Below are positions 1 through 11,335 of a stretch of 64,000 bases of DNA, in pieces. The position numbers were made by a program, and so were the translations under genes. The DNA lies in NCBI GenBank assembly GCA_032768795.1, contig CP136491.1, positions 3,474,501-3,538,500 on the forward strand, given 5' to 3'. Positions within the stretch are counted from its first letter, which is position 1; each line of letters begins with the position of its first letter. The notes beneath the pieces are model-generated. The model ran no database searches. It worked only from the letters and a program-made list of their open reading frames with translations, and was not told the DNA's origin. Origin of the DNA: Tremella fuciformis (taxonomy: Eukaryota; Basidiomycota; Tremellomycetes; Tremellales; Tremellaceae).

Positions 1-435
1 GGAGAGGCTGATGTCTTTGCGTATAACAAGGGATTCAGCAGCGATAGGATCAAATTCAAGATCAACCAGATCCAGCAGGACATGTCGGCAAGTCCATTTG
101 CCCTCAGTCAGATAGCGATCTAATTGGCAGGCCGAGGAAAGTCGCAAAACAAACGAGCAGATTATCGTCGACCGAGTGTCTGTCCTGGAAGCAACCATTG
201 TACGGATCATGAAGGGGCGCAAGAAGATGACGCTGCAACTCTTGATCGATGCGGTCGTGACCGATGTCAACAAGCGGTTCCCACCGGACGTCAAAGAGAT
301 CAAGAAACGGATGGAGAGTTTGATCGAGCGCGAGGTAGACTTTCAGCTTTACATTCCTCGCGACAGGCTGGCTGACTTGAGCAGTTCTTGCAGAGAGACG
401 ACGATGATAGGAACCTGTTGCACTACCTGGCCTGA
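1..435 (+). CDS. cullin, C-terminal part (5' end outside window)
   Basis: Scaffold of a cullin-RING ubiquitin ligase; only the last 113 residues are present. Exons are 1-87, 131-334 and 385-435. The first exon gives the end of the cullin homology region (EADVFAYNKGFSSDRIKFKI). The second gives the neddylation/winged-helix domain with IVRIMKGRKKM, whose Lys is the expected NEDD8 site, then FPPDVKEIKKRMESLIERE. The third ends in LLHYLA, the typical cullin terminus (Y-x-Y-L/V-A). Intron 88-130 begins GCAAGT, so it is a GC-AG intron; intron 335-384 is GT-AG with a CTGAC branch point. I cannot say which cullin (Cul1, Cul3 or Cul4 type) from this fragment. The COP9 subunit gene CSN4, which acts on neddylated cullins, lies 19 kb away, probably by chance. 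Confidence 0.93.
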
Positions 436-634
436 ATGTTACTCGTAGTGTTTGTACATCGTGATCGCAAGCATGTAGCCCGCTGCAAAGAAAGCATCGC
501 ATGGAGTGAGAGATTACGTAATTTGTTAATCTTCGCGTCAACACGCGTTTGACTTTCGTCTGGCGTCTGTTCATCCACTTGTCGGGCTTGAGGATATTAC
601 TCCAGGCTCATCGAGGCCCCCTGGAAGCCTCAAG

Positions 635-3600
635 ATGAGGATCGAAGAGCTCATCCTGGACGGTGGATTAATCCTGCTCGAAGGCGGCGGCGGACTGACG
701 TGTAGGCTTCAAGTCGTACCCCGTACGCACGACCATCTCGGGGTTCGACGAATCGTTCAATGCCATCACGGGTTTGAACGGGTCGGGCAAGTCCAACATC
801 CTCGATGCGATATGTTTCGTGCTGGGTATCACCAATATGCAGTCTGTAGGTCGCCATCGGCCTTTGCGCAAGGCCGGGATGAGGATCAGCAGGCAGGCTG
901 ACGGGATAGGTGCGGGCGAACAATCTCATGGACTTGATCTACAAGCGGTGCGCAGCCCACACATTTGCATGGGAAGGAGGAGCTGATGTAGGACAGCGGC
1001 CAAGCAGGCGTCACAAAAGCAAGCGTGACCATCGTCTTCAACAACAAAGACCGAGCCACCTCGCCGCCCGGCTACGAGAACACTGCGCAGATCACCGTGA
1101 CGCGCCAGATCGCAGTGGGCAACGTGTCCAAGTACCTCTTGAACGGCCACAAGTCTACGCTTCAGGCGCTCCAGAACCTCTTCCAATCTGTGCAGCTCAA
1201 CATCAACAACCCGAATTTCTTGATCATGCAGGGCAAGATCACCAAGGTGTTGAACATGAAGCCGGCGGAGATATTGGGGATGGTCGAGGAGGCCGCGGGA
1301 ACGAGGATGTTCGAGGAGCGCAAGGACAAGGCGAATAAGACGATGGCGAAGAAGGACAAGAAGGTCGAGGAGATCGAGGCGGTGAGAACTTTTTCCATTC
1401 GTCCCCATCCCTTCCTCTGTTCTCCTCTGAGGTCCCAATGTAGACCCGCTCTCAAGGGCTTGTTGGCTGATGTCAAGCTCCTGCGCGAAGAGATCGATCC
1501 GAAGCTTGAGAAGCTGCGAGCAGAGAAGAGATCTTATCTCGAGTACCAGAAAGCGACGTCGGAGCTTGAACGCCTTACCCGCTTGGTCAAGGCGTATGAA
1601 TGGGTCCTGGCCGTCGAGAAGGCCGACAAGGCTGCCGACAGTCTCAAGAGGAAACGCGCAGATATTGAGACTGCCAAGGAGGACGTCTCACGTGGTGGTC
1701 GGGAGTGCGAGGGAATGGAGAAAGAGCTTGGGGAGATCCAGAAACGCAGGGAAAAGGTATGAGTGTCCACCTGGAAAGCTTTCGTCAGCTGAGGAGGTCA
1801 GGAAATGGCCAAAGGTGGCAGAATACAAGCCTTGACGGATGCCGTCAATGCCCTTGATCGCGAGCTGGTCAAAGTCAAGACTCAACTTGATATCACAGTC
1901 GGCACAATGAAGGACGATGCCAAGCGTGTGGACACTGCCAAGAAGGCGGTCTCAGATGTAAGGCTCATTTCCTCAGTGCGGCCGTACTGACATAGCAGCT
2001 GGAAGAGTCTATCAAACAGAAACGAGGGTCCACATCGAAGGACGCCGCTGCCTTCGCCGAGCTCAAAGCTGCCTATGATGCCGGGCAGGCCGAGCTGGCG
2101 AAGAAGGAGGAGCTCCTCCAGACTCTCTTGACAGGCATGTCCACCAACGCCGACGAGGAGAATGCCGGAGGTTACATGGGCCAGCTCGCAGAAGCGAAAG
2201 CTCGCCAGGCCCAAGCAGGTACGGAAGCGGAACAAGCCAAAGTCCGCATCGGTCTGGCAGAAAAGGAGATCAAGGAGAAGGAGCCTCGTGCCAAGAAGGC
2301 GGAGAAGGAGGGAGAAGGCGCGCTGAAAGAGCTTGCTGCCAAACGAGCAGACGTGGACAAGCTACGCAAGCGCGTCGAGGGTGCCGGGTGGGATGAGGGC
2401 AAGGAGAGGGATCTGCTCGAAAAGCAGACCGAACATAGCACAAAGATGGCGGAACTCATGGAGGTCTGTCGAGGTACAAGTCCGGATTGAGTGAGGCTGA
2501 CGGTAGAAACGGGACGTCATCAAGTCGAGACTTGCAGCGATCGACTTTTCTTACTCGGACCCTGCGCCCAACTTTGACCGTTCACGGGTGAAAGGCCTGG
2601 TCGCCACGCTAATCGACCTTGATCAGTCCAATTTCAAGTCATCCACTGCGCTCGAGATCTGTGCCGGTGGAAAACTCTACAACGTCGTTGTAGAGGATGA
2701 GCGGGTCGGCTCCCAGTTGCTGGAGAAGGGCCAACTTCGCAAGCGCGTCACCATCATCCCGCTCAACAAGATCAATGCGTTCAAGATGTCCGCCGAGGTC
2801 AGCTGAATGATATCTGGCATGACTATCGCTGACCAGATTAGAAATTGGCCGCAGCGAAGCAGATTGCTCCAGGCAAAGCCAACCTCGCCCTTGACCTGGT
2901 CGGCTACTCGGACGACGTCTCCGCCGCCATGGCATACGTCTTTGGCGATACATTTATCTGCGCCGACAAGCAGTCTGCGCAAAATGTCACTTTCAACAAA
3001 GCGATCGGGGTCAAGTCGGTCACGCTCGAGGGCGATGTATACGATCCTTCGGGAACTCTGTCCGGTGGCGCAGCTCCAAGCTCGTCCGGCATCCTGGTCA
3101 AAGTGCAAGAATTGAAAGCTCTCGAGAGGGGTATCGCGCACCACAAGGCGGCCCTGGACTCGATCAACCGGGACTTGCAGGGCGCCAAAAAGGTCATAGA
3201 CCAGTACAAGAAGGACAAACGCGAGCTTGATCTGAAAGAACACGAGGTGCGCTTGTTGGAGGAACAAGTTGGATCAAGTAATGCGACCAAAGTGAGCTGC
3301 GAATGCGTATCTTTGAGAGGCCGAGCTGATGCCAAGATCGTCGCAGAGGTCGAGAGTGCCAAAAAGACGCTTGCAGAGCTCAAGGAAGTTGTTGTTCAGG
3401 CGAAAGAGAAGCAGAAAGAAGCCTCTGCGGAATGTAAGCGGCTCGAGAAGGAGATGGCGGACTTCAAGAACAACAAGGACTCGAAGCTCAATGAGATCAA
3501 GGCAGGTCCACTCCGAGGCTATGAGACGTCGTCTGACATGCAGGCCGATATCACTGCCAAGAAGAAAGAGCTGGGCAAGCAGACTCTTGCTGTCAAGACG

Positions 3601-5033
3601 AGGCAAAAGGAAGTCCAGACGGCCGAACTCGAGTTCCGTATGTCGTCTCGCAGCTGGATGACTCGAGTCTCACAACAGAACAACTTGAGAGCGACCTCGA
3701 AGCGGCAAAGGCTGAAGTAGATGAGGCTATTGCTGCTCACGCAAAGACCCAGAAGGAACGAGATTCCTTGCAAGAATCCCTCAAGGCGCAGCAGGACGAC
3801 CAGAAGGCTGCCGAGGCTAAGCTGAAAGCTGAGCGGGCGCAGCTCGTAGCTTTCGACAACGAGCTCGCGGATCTCGAAAAGGACTTGAAGGCCAAGAAGC
3901 AGGAGATTGCCGATGCCGAGCTGGCGCTCAAGAAGCTTGACCACGACGTTGGATTGGTCGCAAAGGAAAAGACCTCTGCAGAGGGGCACAAGGAGAACTT
4001 GGAGAAGCAGTTCACTTGGATTGTGGACGAGCACAAGTGCGCTTAGAGTCTATGGTGGAGATCTCAACTGATGCGCAGGTTCTTTGGCCAACCTGGAACC
4101 CCGTACGACTTCGAAGGTGTCAATCTTGGCCAGGCTAGGGAGCAGTGCCGCGAGCTCGAGGCGCAACAGAAGGGCATGGGCAGGAAGATCAACACCAAGG
4201 TCATGAACATGATCGACAAGTGCGTTTTTTTTTTTCAATAGTCGAGTGGGGCTGACGATCAGTGTCGAGAAGAAAGAGCAGGCGCTCAAGAAGATGATGT
4301 CGACCGTGCTCAAGGACAAATCGATGATTGAAAACACCATCGAAGAGCTTGACCGGTACAAGCGCGACGCGCTCAAGAAGACCTGGGAGAAGGTCAACGG
4401 CGACTTTGGTCTGATCTTTGCCGAGCTCCTCCCGGGCAACTTTGCCAAGCTTCAGCCTCCCGAAGGACAAGACTTGACGGAAGGTCTCGAGGTCAAAGTC
4501 AGGCTGGGCAGCGTATGGAAGGCCTCGCTCACCGAGCTTTCAGGCGGTCAACGGCGAGTGACAACGCTTGCACCGTTCCGGTGCATCAGGGCAGTCTTGC
4601 TGACTTGCAGCTCGCTCATCGCCCTCTCGCTCATCATGTCGCTCCTGCAGTTCAAGCCTGCTCCGATGTATATCCTCGACGAAATCGACGCCGCGCTCGA
4701 TTTGCAACACACCCAGCATATCGGCCAGCTCTTCCGGAATCGGTTCAAGGGTTCCCAGTTCATCGTCGTCTCGCTCAAAGAGGGCTTGTTCACCAATGCC
4801 AACGTCTTGTTCCGCGCCAGGTTCCGAGACGGCACGAGTATCGTAGAGGTGAGTGCTCTCATGTTGAAATGCAAGACAAGAAAGCTTAGGCGTAGCGCAC
4901 GGAGAGGCGCTCGGCGAGCGCACTGTACAACTCCGAGGACAAGGAGAATTCAACCGACCAAGTCGCAGCCAGTGCGGCGGGCAAGAAACGCGCGCCTGTC
5001 GCATCGTCCCGCGCACCCTTGTCCGTCCGGTGA
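635..5033 (+). CDS. SMC2: SMC2, condensin ATPase subunit
   Basis: Core ATPase of condensin for chromosome compaction; 1218 residues when spliced (animal SMC2 is about 1200). It starts [14 protein letters not shown]; Walker A is GLNGSGKSN, the hinge lies about 510-680, coiled coils flank it, the signature motif is LSGGQR and Walker B is [12 protein letters not shown]. Exons: 635-662, 706-845, 910-947, 997-1381, 1478-1756, 1802-1957, 1999-2463, 2507-2797, 2842-3291, 3337-3501, 3544-3612, 3654-4036, 4079-4219, 4263-4553, 4611-4848, 4896-5033. Introns 3502-3543 (GCAGGT) and 4554-4610 (GCGAGT) are GC-AG; the second splits the signature motif from the next helix. Intron 3613-3653 has a weak GTCCAG donor, but it restores the frame and gives the coiled-coil length of human SMC2. 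Confidence 0.96.
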
Positions 5034-5175
5034 TACGAAGGGCGAGACGCGCAGATCTTGGGCTTTTGGATGCCGGTAATTAGAGAAGGGTGCAATGGAC
5101 AATCTACACATGAGTCTGTTGTACAAGTAGAGCTACAAATCATCATCTGCACGAGTACTGCTGGCGTCGGCTCGC

Positions 5176-7364
5176 CTACTTGCGTCTGGTCTTGCCTTTG
5201 GGCTGACCGGTGCGAGCGGGCGCAGGCGCAAGAATGACATCGCCCCCTGCGCCGCCCTCGCCGCCCAGACTCTGTATCTTTGCCTGCGCCTCAAAGTTGA
5301 ACATGAGGTCCCGCACCGTCTCCTCCATGCCCATCCGCTCCTCCTCCTTGCTCCGCACCTCGTGCTCCAGGCGCGCGCGGTCCGCCTCGAGCGCGCGCAC
5401 CTTGTCGCTCAAACCCTGCGCGAGCGCCTTCTCGCCGGCCAGCTGCACCTGCAGGCCCTTGGCCAGCTCGGACGCCTTGTCCGCGCGCTTCTCGGCGCGC
5501 AGCGCGAGGCGGGCTGCCTCGTCCGCACGGGCCTCGGCGGCCTCTACGCGCCGAGCGAGGTCGGCCATGCCACCCGCTTGCGCGCGCAGGTCGCCCGCCT
5601 CGGACTCGTAGTGCTGCCGCATCGCCTCGAGCTGCGACGAGAGGAGGTACGAGTACTCGAGCGTAATGGCCTCGATGGTCGATATCTTGTCGACGTCCTT
5701 CGAGCTGGGCCCGGCGGCGTCGGATCCGCCCCTGAAGCCCGCGCCCGAGTCGGGCTCGCCATCGGCGCCCCAACGCGCGCCGTCCGAGCCGAGGGGCAGC
5801 GGGCGCGAGGGTGTGGTGGACGGCGTGACGAGGGACGAGGCGGATGGGAGCTCGACGAGCTTGCCGTCGGTCCGGGTCTGGATCAGTCGGTGCACATAGC
5901 TGGTGGCTCATCAGTATCGGCTCGCGTGCGCACAAGCTGTGAGAGGGACTGACTTGTCGCCCTTGTAGTCCCACACGCGCTGCGTCTCGAGCTCCATGGC
6001 CAGCACGTGCCCGCTCTCCTCCCAGTGCCGCCGGGCGTGGCCCTTGCCCGGCTCGTACCGCCCGCACCCCACCACGCCACAGACGACACAGATCCAGTTC
6101 CGCTCGGTCGAGTCGCACATTGAGCACTTGGTCAGCCGCGTCACCTCGCCCCCGCCCTTATCTCCTCCACCGAACAGCGATCGGTCGTCGTGCGCGGAGC
6201 TGAGCAAGAGGTGCGACACGCGGCACACGGGGCAGCGCGAGTCGCCCCATTTCCTCAGACAGTCGCAGTCGAACGTGTGCGCACAGGGAAGTGTGACGAG
6301 ACCCGTGACGGTCGAGTCGAGCCTCTCGAGGCATACGGGGCAAGAAGGCAGCTCGTAGATCGTCCCTTCCGGTACGCCCCTCAGCAGCTCGGGCAGGTGC
6401 CGCGCGCGCGACGAGTACACCTCTGGCGGGAAAGCGGGGATGGCGACGGGCTTGGTGGTGGCCGACTCGGTCCGGTGCAGCACGAGATGGTGTATGCGGA
6501 TGGGATGGCAGGTTTCGCGCGTGTCCAGGGAGGAGAAGGCGCGGCCGGTGAAGATGACGAGGAAGTCGGATGCCTGAAGCGGGTCCCGGAATTTGAGCAG
6601 CACAATGGAGCGATTAGGAGTAGTGGCCTCCCTGCAAGCTCAGCGCTGCTCAGCTGTCGCACGGCGTGGGTGCCAAAGGCCCAAAGGCCTATGGGACCGA
6701 CGACTCACCGTATCATGCGCACGCCCTCGAGGCATGTGCTCCAGCCTCCGATGAACTCGAGAAAGTCTGCCGGGCGCATCCAGGCCGGCACGGCCAGGAT
6801 AGCGATCAGACTGCCGTCCTCGCCTTCGGCGCGCTCGCCCGCCCAGGGGCTCGTGTCTCGCGTCTTGCTTCCTTCGCCTACTGGGTGCGCATCGAGGCTC
6901 GCAATGAGGCTCGCGGGCGGGGCATGCCGGAACAGGTGGACGACACCGCGCCCGACGGTCGTGACGCCCGAAGCGACCGACGAGTCGAGCGGGTTGGGGC
7001 CGGGGCCTGGTACATGGCCCAGGAGGGGCTGAAGGGACAGCGCCCCTGCCGTGGAGGTCGACGACTTCTTTGTCCTGGGCGCCGGCGAAGGGGACGGGGT
7101 GCTCTGCCCAGGTATGGACGGCCTGGGAGCGGAGCGTTTCTTGACCGACGGGTGCTCTTGGGGCATTGCGAGAGGTGTGAGGGGTTGGTCGACGCGCTTC
7201 TCGCGGGTAAAGTCGACCCAGTCCACTGTGATGTCCCCCAGACGCCAGTCTTCCTCCGGGTTGGGGGTCGCTGATGAAGGAGATGCAGGAGGGGTGGCGG
7301 GGCTTGGCGGGGGGTCCTGTACAGCTATGACGATCGAGTAGACGTTGTTTGTCTGAGCCGACAT
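5176..7364 (-). CDS. BRAP2/Etp1-type RING and UBP zinc-finger protein
   Basis: Predicted cytoplasmic E3 ubiquitin ligase of the BRAP2 (IMP) / Etp1 family, 685 residues in three exons (7364-6709, 6631-5954, 5899-5176). The order is a Ser/Pro-rich N terminus, an RRM-like BRAP2 domain (NRSIVLLKFRDP), a RING finger (CPVCLERLDSTVTG, then CAHTFDCDCL and CPVC), a UBP zinc finger (CSMCDSTERNWICVVCG, then GHARRHWEESGH), the family motif GDNYVHRLIQ rebuilt across an intron, and a long Ala/Glu-rich coiled coil ending in a basic tail. I chose the ATG at 7364 (MSAQTNNVYSIVIAV); an in-frame ATG at 7442 lies in a pyrimidine-rich stretch that looks like 5'UTR. It is divergent from the SET-MYND gene, with about 225 bp between the starts. 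Confidence 0.93.
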
Positions 7365-7589
7365 GTCAGATATACCCCATGGCCCTCTGATCGTGAGCGT
7401 GATAGTGAGAGAGTAGAGAGGTGGTTGAGAAAAGGAATGCACTTTTGGCCACCCGACCAGCTAAGCTGAAACACCAAAGAAGACCTCCACTTCGAACATC
7501 CACCTCCTTTTGACACTCTCTGTTGTCAATGTGCTGATACGGGGCACTGGGTTCGGGAGACGAAAGAGAGCAGAGGAGAGACCGACTGA

Positions 7590-10298
7590 ATGTCCTCGTT
7601 TGCTCAGCTCAAGAAACAACGCGACGGCCGCCTTGCCCATACGTCAAGTGGCACCTCTTCGGACCGGTCTCCATTCGCCGTGGAGGTAATGGCCGAGCGC
7701 GCTTTGGGCAGCTCGTCCAGCTCGAGGAGGCCTCTTGAGGAAGCAGCGAGCAGCTCTCGAGCGGCTCAAGATGTCCGAGATGAGCTCAGCTCGGACGACC
7801 AGTCTTCGGCTCAGCCGGTCTTGACCGTGGCCGAGCACCAAAGACAGATAGCAGCAGCCCTCGACGCCGCCGCGCGCAACAAACCAAATGGCGCTTTACC
7901 CCACTATCACAGCTTGGACAACAACAGCTTGTCCCACAGTGCTGCGCACTTCAACCCATTTGTCGACCGCTGGACCGCTCAGCCCGTCCGTGCGCCGCAA
8001 TACCCGCCTGCCTCCGGCTCGCGAAGCCCATCTCCGGCGCCGTCGTCCTCGTCAAGCAGCTCGGCCGAGCCAGTCACTGCTGGATCGTCAGCGCCAGGAC
8101 GGTCCCAGCACCAGGCTTCAGACGCTCTACAGTCTAAGGGGGGCGGTTCGCGCTCACCACGAGCATCTCCATCCACCCCGCCACGGGCAACACGGGCGCT
8201 TCCACACTCTCGGTCTCGGTCTCCCGATGTAGACCCGGTCATCCCACCCCGCCCACACGACAATAGCGCAGCCCTTCGAAATGCAGCTGCAGCCGAGCGG
8301 CAAAAGTCGACCGAGACAGTCGACGAGTCGACTTGCCGACGACTGAACGAGATATACCAGCTTGGCCCAGGCGACGGTGTCGAGGTCAGAGCTGGCGTCA
8401 GCGGACGTGGACTATATGCCACCAAGGCCTTCCGGCCAGGCGAGTATCGCTACAAGCAATGGTCCGACACTCATGCTCAGGATCGGTCGTCCTCGCTCGA
8501 CCACCGCCCATCCGGGTGCTTGCGACGACAGACCTTGCGGAGAGATGCTCGCATTGCCTCTTGACGCCAGCCGAAGCTGCGATGCTGCACACGGCCGAGG
8601 AAGGACCCCTGCTGCCTTGTGCGGCGTGCAAGGTCGTGCACTATTGCGCGCAAGTCAGCTCTCACGATATTGGCCAGAACGTGCCTGACAAGCAGCAATG
8701 TCGAGATGCCGACAAGGCTGTGCATGCGTATGAGTGTCGGGCGCTGCGAAGAGCCAAGACGGCAGATCCTACTTCCCCAACGCCTCCCGATAGCCTGCGA
8801 GCACTAGCACGGCTCGGATGGACATATCACCTCCGGACAGGGATAGGTCGCGCTGGAGAAGGAGAACAGCTCGCGCGGGAGATCCGGCAACTCGAGCATC
8901 GTGAGCTTCGGCACTCATGGCACGTCCCTCGCAGCTGACGGGCAGACTTGCATGGGGACGACCGCAGCTCTGATCTCGCTGGAGCATTGGATGCACATAC
9001 GAAGCAGTGCATGCGCGTGGCGCGGTCGCTCGTGTCCTTCATGGCACTGGGCTTGCCCAATGATGATCCCGCACAAGCGCAGAAGGAAGTCTTGGGCATC
9101 TTCTCGCCAGAGTATGCTGGATCACTGCTCGTTCTCGTCTCGGCGGTAAGCGGCCGATCTCAACAGCGCTCCAAGCCTGACGTGCAGTTCACCATCAATA
9201 CCTTTTCGGCATCCTCGCCGTCGCTGGACATCATCGGCGCCGCGCTGAACCCCGTCATGGCCATGTCCAATCACTCGTGCGACCCGAACGCGGTGGTGGT
9301 CTTCCCGCAAGGAGCGCAGAGTATGCGTATCGTGGCGATCAAGCCCATCGAGCCGGGAGCCGAGGTTAATTCTTGCGTGTTAGCTGAGCTTTAGGCGGAG
9401 CTGACGCAGCAGGTCTTCACGCATTACATTGATATTGCTCAACCTCGCTCAGCGCGGCAGTCCGACTTGCTCGAGACCTACCACTTTACATGTCGCTGCG
9501 CTCTCTGCTGCATGAATTATGCAGACGCAGGATCTGCCCACGCGGCAGATGCACGGTCAGCGCTGTATCATGCGACATGCGATGAGAGACCGAAGGGCTT
9601 GTTCAGTTTCAAATGTAAGTGGATTGTGAAGCGTACGACTGCTCATCTGTCAGGGGAGAGGAGTGCCGAGCGGGCCACAGTCAGCATGTACCCTCACGCA
9701 CGCTGTACAGCATGTGGACAGCCGTGGACCCACGACGACGAGTCAGGGTCACAGGTCACGACAATGCTCAAGCGAGGACAACAAATACTTGAGCAGGACG
9801 CGAAGGGGGAGCTCTGTGGGTCTGGCATGAAGTGGTGCAAGGTCGGTTCACTGAATGGCAGCCGACGACGCTCTGTCCGAGCTGTTCACAAGCATCGTCC
9901 CCTCGCTCAGCACGTACATGCCCCCTTCTTCGTGGCCGCTGCTCCCGCTGCTCCGCCTCGCCGCGCGGTGCACGCCAAAGGATAAGCCTGCGGATGTGCG
10001 GAGAGCGCTCGGTTACTACGAGCAGTATTGTGTGGGTGCCAAGGACATTTACACGTACGGCCACCCGGCGGCCGCGATTGTCGTTGCGGAAATGGCGAAA
10101 ACGAGTACGTTGCCGTGCGAGGGGACGGACGTGTGTGAGGGGTTGCAGAGGAGTTTGAGGGTGCTTGGCGAGGCGGTGAAGCAGTGCGAGATCGGCTTTG
10201 GGGATGATGGGGGTCTGGTGGGGAAGGAGATGCGGTGGCTGGGCGATATGTGTCGAGGGGAGCTGGCCAGGCTCCAGAACGGAGCGATCAGAAGGTAG
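7590..10298 (+). CDS. SET and MYND domain protein (SMYD-like methyltransferase)
   Basis: Predicted lysine methyltransferase, 815 residues in seven exons (7590-8439, 8481-8653, 8696-8900, 8946-9364, 9413-9614, 9654-9815, 9862-10298). Residues 1 to about 245 are low-complexity Ser/Pro/Ala and probably disordered, an unusually long extension for this family. The split SET domain starts with GVSGRGLYATKAF; a MYND zinc finger follows (CSHCLLTPAE, CAACKVVHYC, then CRDADKAVHAYEC). The SET core has NHSCDPNAVVVF and the post-SET part has YHFTCRCALC. A helical C-terminal domain follows, as in SMYD proteins. Intron 8440-8480 is GC-AG (donor GCGAGT); the nearby GT donor gives the wrong frame. The substrate cannot be inferred. 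Confidence 0.92.
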
Positions 10299-10370
10299 TT
10301 TGGGTAGTCATGAGCATACGAGCATGTTTGTCGTTAGGATTATCGGTATGTACAAGGGAGTCTAGTCGGT

Positions 10371-10920
10371 CTACATGATGTGCATCTCCTTGTCCTCTTC
10401 TGCCTGTCAGCGCTGCCTTCCTCGCCAAGCTGTGCGACCGAAAACGAGGGGAAATGGACTGACCAACATTCTGCACGACGGCGTGCGAGCCAAGGGAGCA
10501 TTCTTGCGCGAGGGCGTCAAAGTGGTCCGAAGGCAACGAGAGCGAGACAAAGGGCAAGACTGGGCTCAGTGGGCACCCCATGGGCTGCAGCACTGCCTCG
10601 AAGAAGAACAAGACGCACTCTTGGAATCCCTGTTGTCGTCGTTGATGATCTGCGCCCCTTGCGCCTTGAGCGAGTCGAGCGTGCGCGTCTTGTCTTCCTC
10701 CGAGGCCGTCTTGCGGAACTGCACAATCACTGCCTCTCAGCTCGACATCCCCGCTTGTATCCACGCCTTCGCTACGACCACGCTGGGTCCATGGGCGCTG
10801 CGTGTTGCACCCCACCCCCGAATACACGCCCAGACCAGGGAGACCAGGGTAAGAGGGTGGTCCTTGGGCGGGAACGTGCGTGGATTGACGAAGCGACTCA
10901 CCTTTCTTGTGGTCGGCCAT
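10371..10920 (-). CDS. I9-family proteinase inhibitor (PBI2-like)
   Basis: Small cytosolic protein of 84 residues in four exons (10920-10902, 10729-10619, 10559-10464, 10399-10371). It begins MADHKKVIVQFRKTASEEDK and ends with the family signature HAVVQNVEEDKEMHIM. This is the inhibitor I9 / subtilisin-propeptide fold of yeast Pbi2, an inhibitor of vacuolar proteinase B that also acts in vacuole fusion. The length matches Pbi2-like proteins (about 75-95). The first coding exon is only 19 nt and the first intron is 172 nt, long for this genome. It is convergent with the SET-MYND gene; the two stop codons are 72 bp apart. Confidence 0.85.
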
Positions 10921-11335
10921 CTTGGGAGTGGTACTGGTGGGCTGGGCGGTGGTCACTGCTGTAGTAGTAGCTGGGGAACGACGGTCGAGATGCAAGCAGC
11001 GACGCAGACGACTGAGAACGTTGACCATGATACCAGCAACGAGGAGTGGCAAAGAGAGAGTAGAGTGACCCTGAGTGGTTCAGGGTCACCGAGTGTGACA
11101 TCATGTACCCCGCGGGGATGTACCTGTACCTGACCGAAGAGAGGCATGTCCGATGTCCGAAGCTGGGTGGCAAGTGGGGAAGGGAAGTGGGCAGCTGCGT
11201 GGTCCTGACTCGGTGTATACCATTCCGCACTCCGACATCCACTCCCACTGACAGAGACAGACACACCGCAGCCGCCCCCCGCCGCCTCGCAACTCAACTC
11301 GGGACGGACGACGGACAGATATATACCGAACAGCC

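Noticed and set aside
3638..3653. A 16-nt intron-like segment (GTATGT..CGCAG) in SMC2
   Set aside because: It would restore the frame, but 16 nt is too short for a fungal intron. A 41-nt intron at 3613-3653 also restores the frame and gives the coiled-coil length of human SMC2.
7365..7442. Upstream ATG at 7442 as start of the RING-UBP protein
   Set aside because: The 26 extra residues come from a pyrimidine-rich leader-like sequence; the family N terminus fits the ATG at 7364 better.
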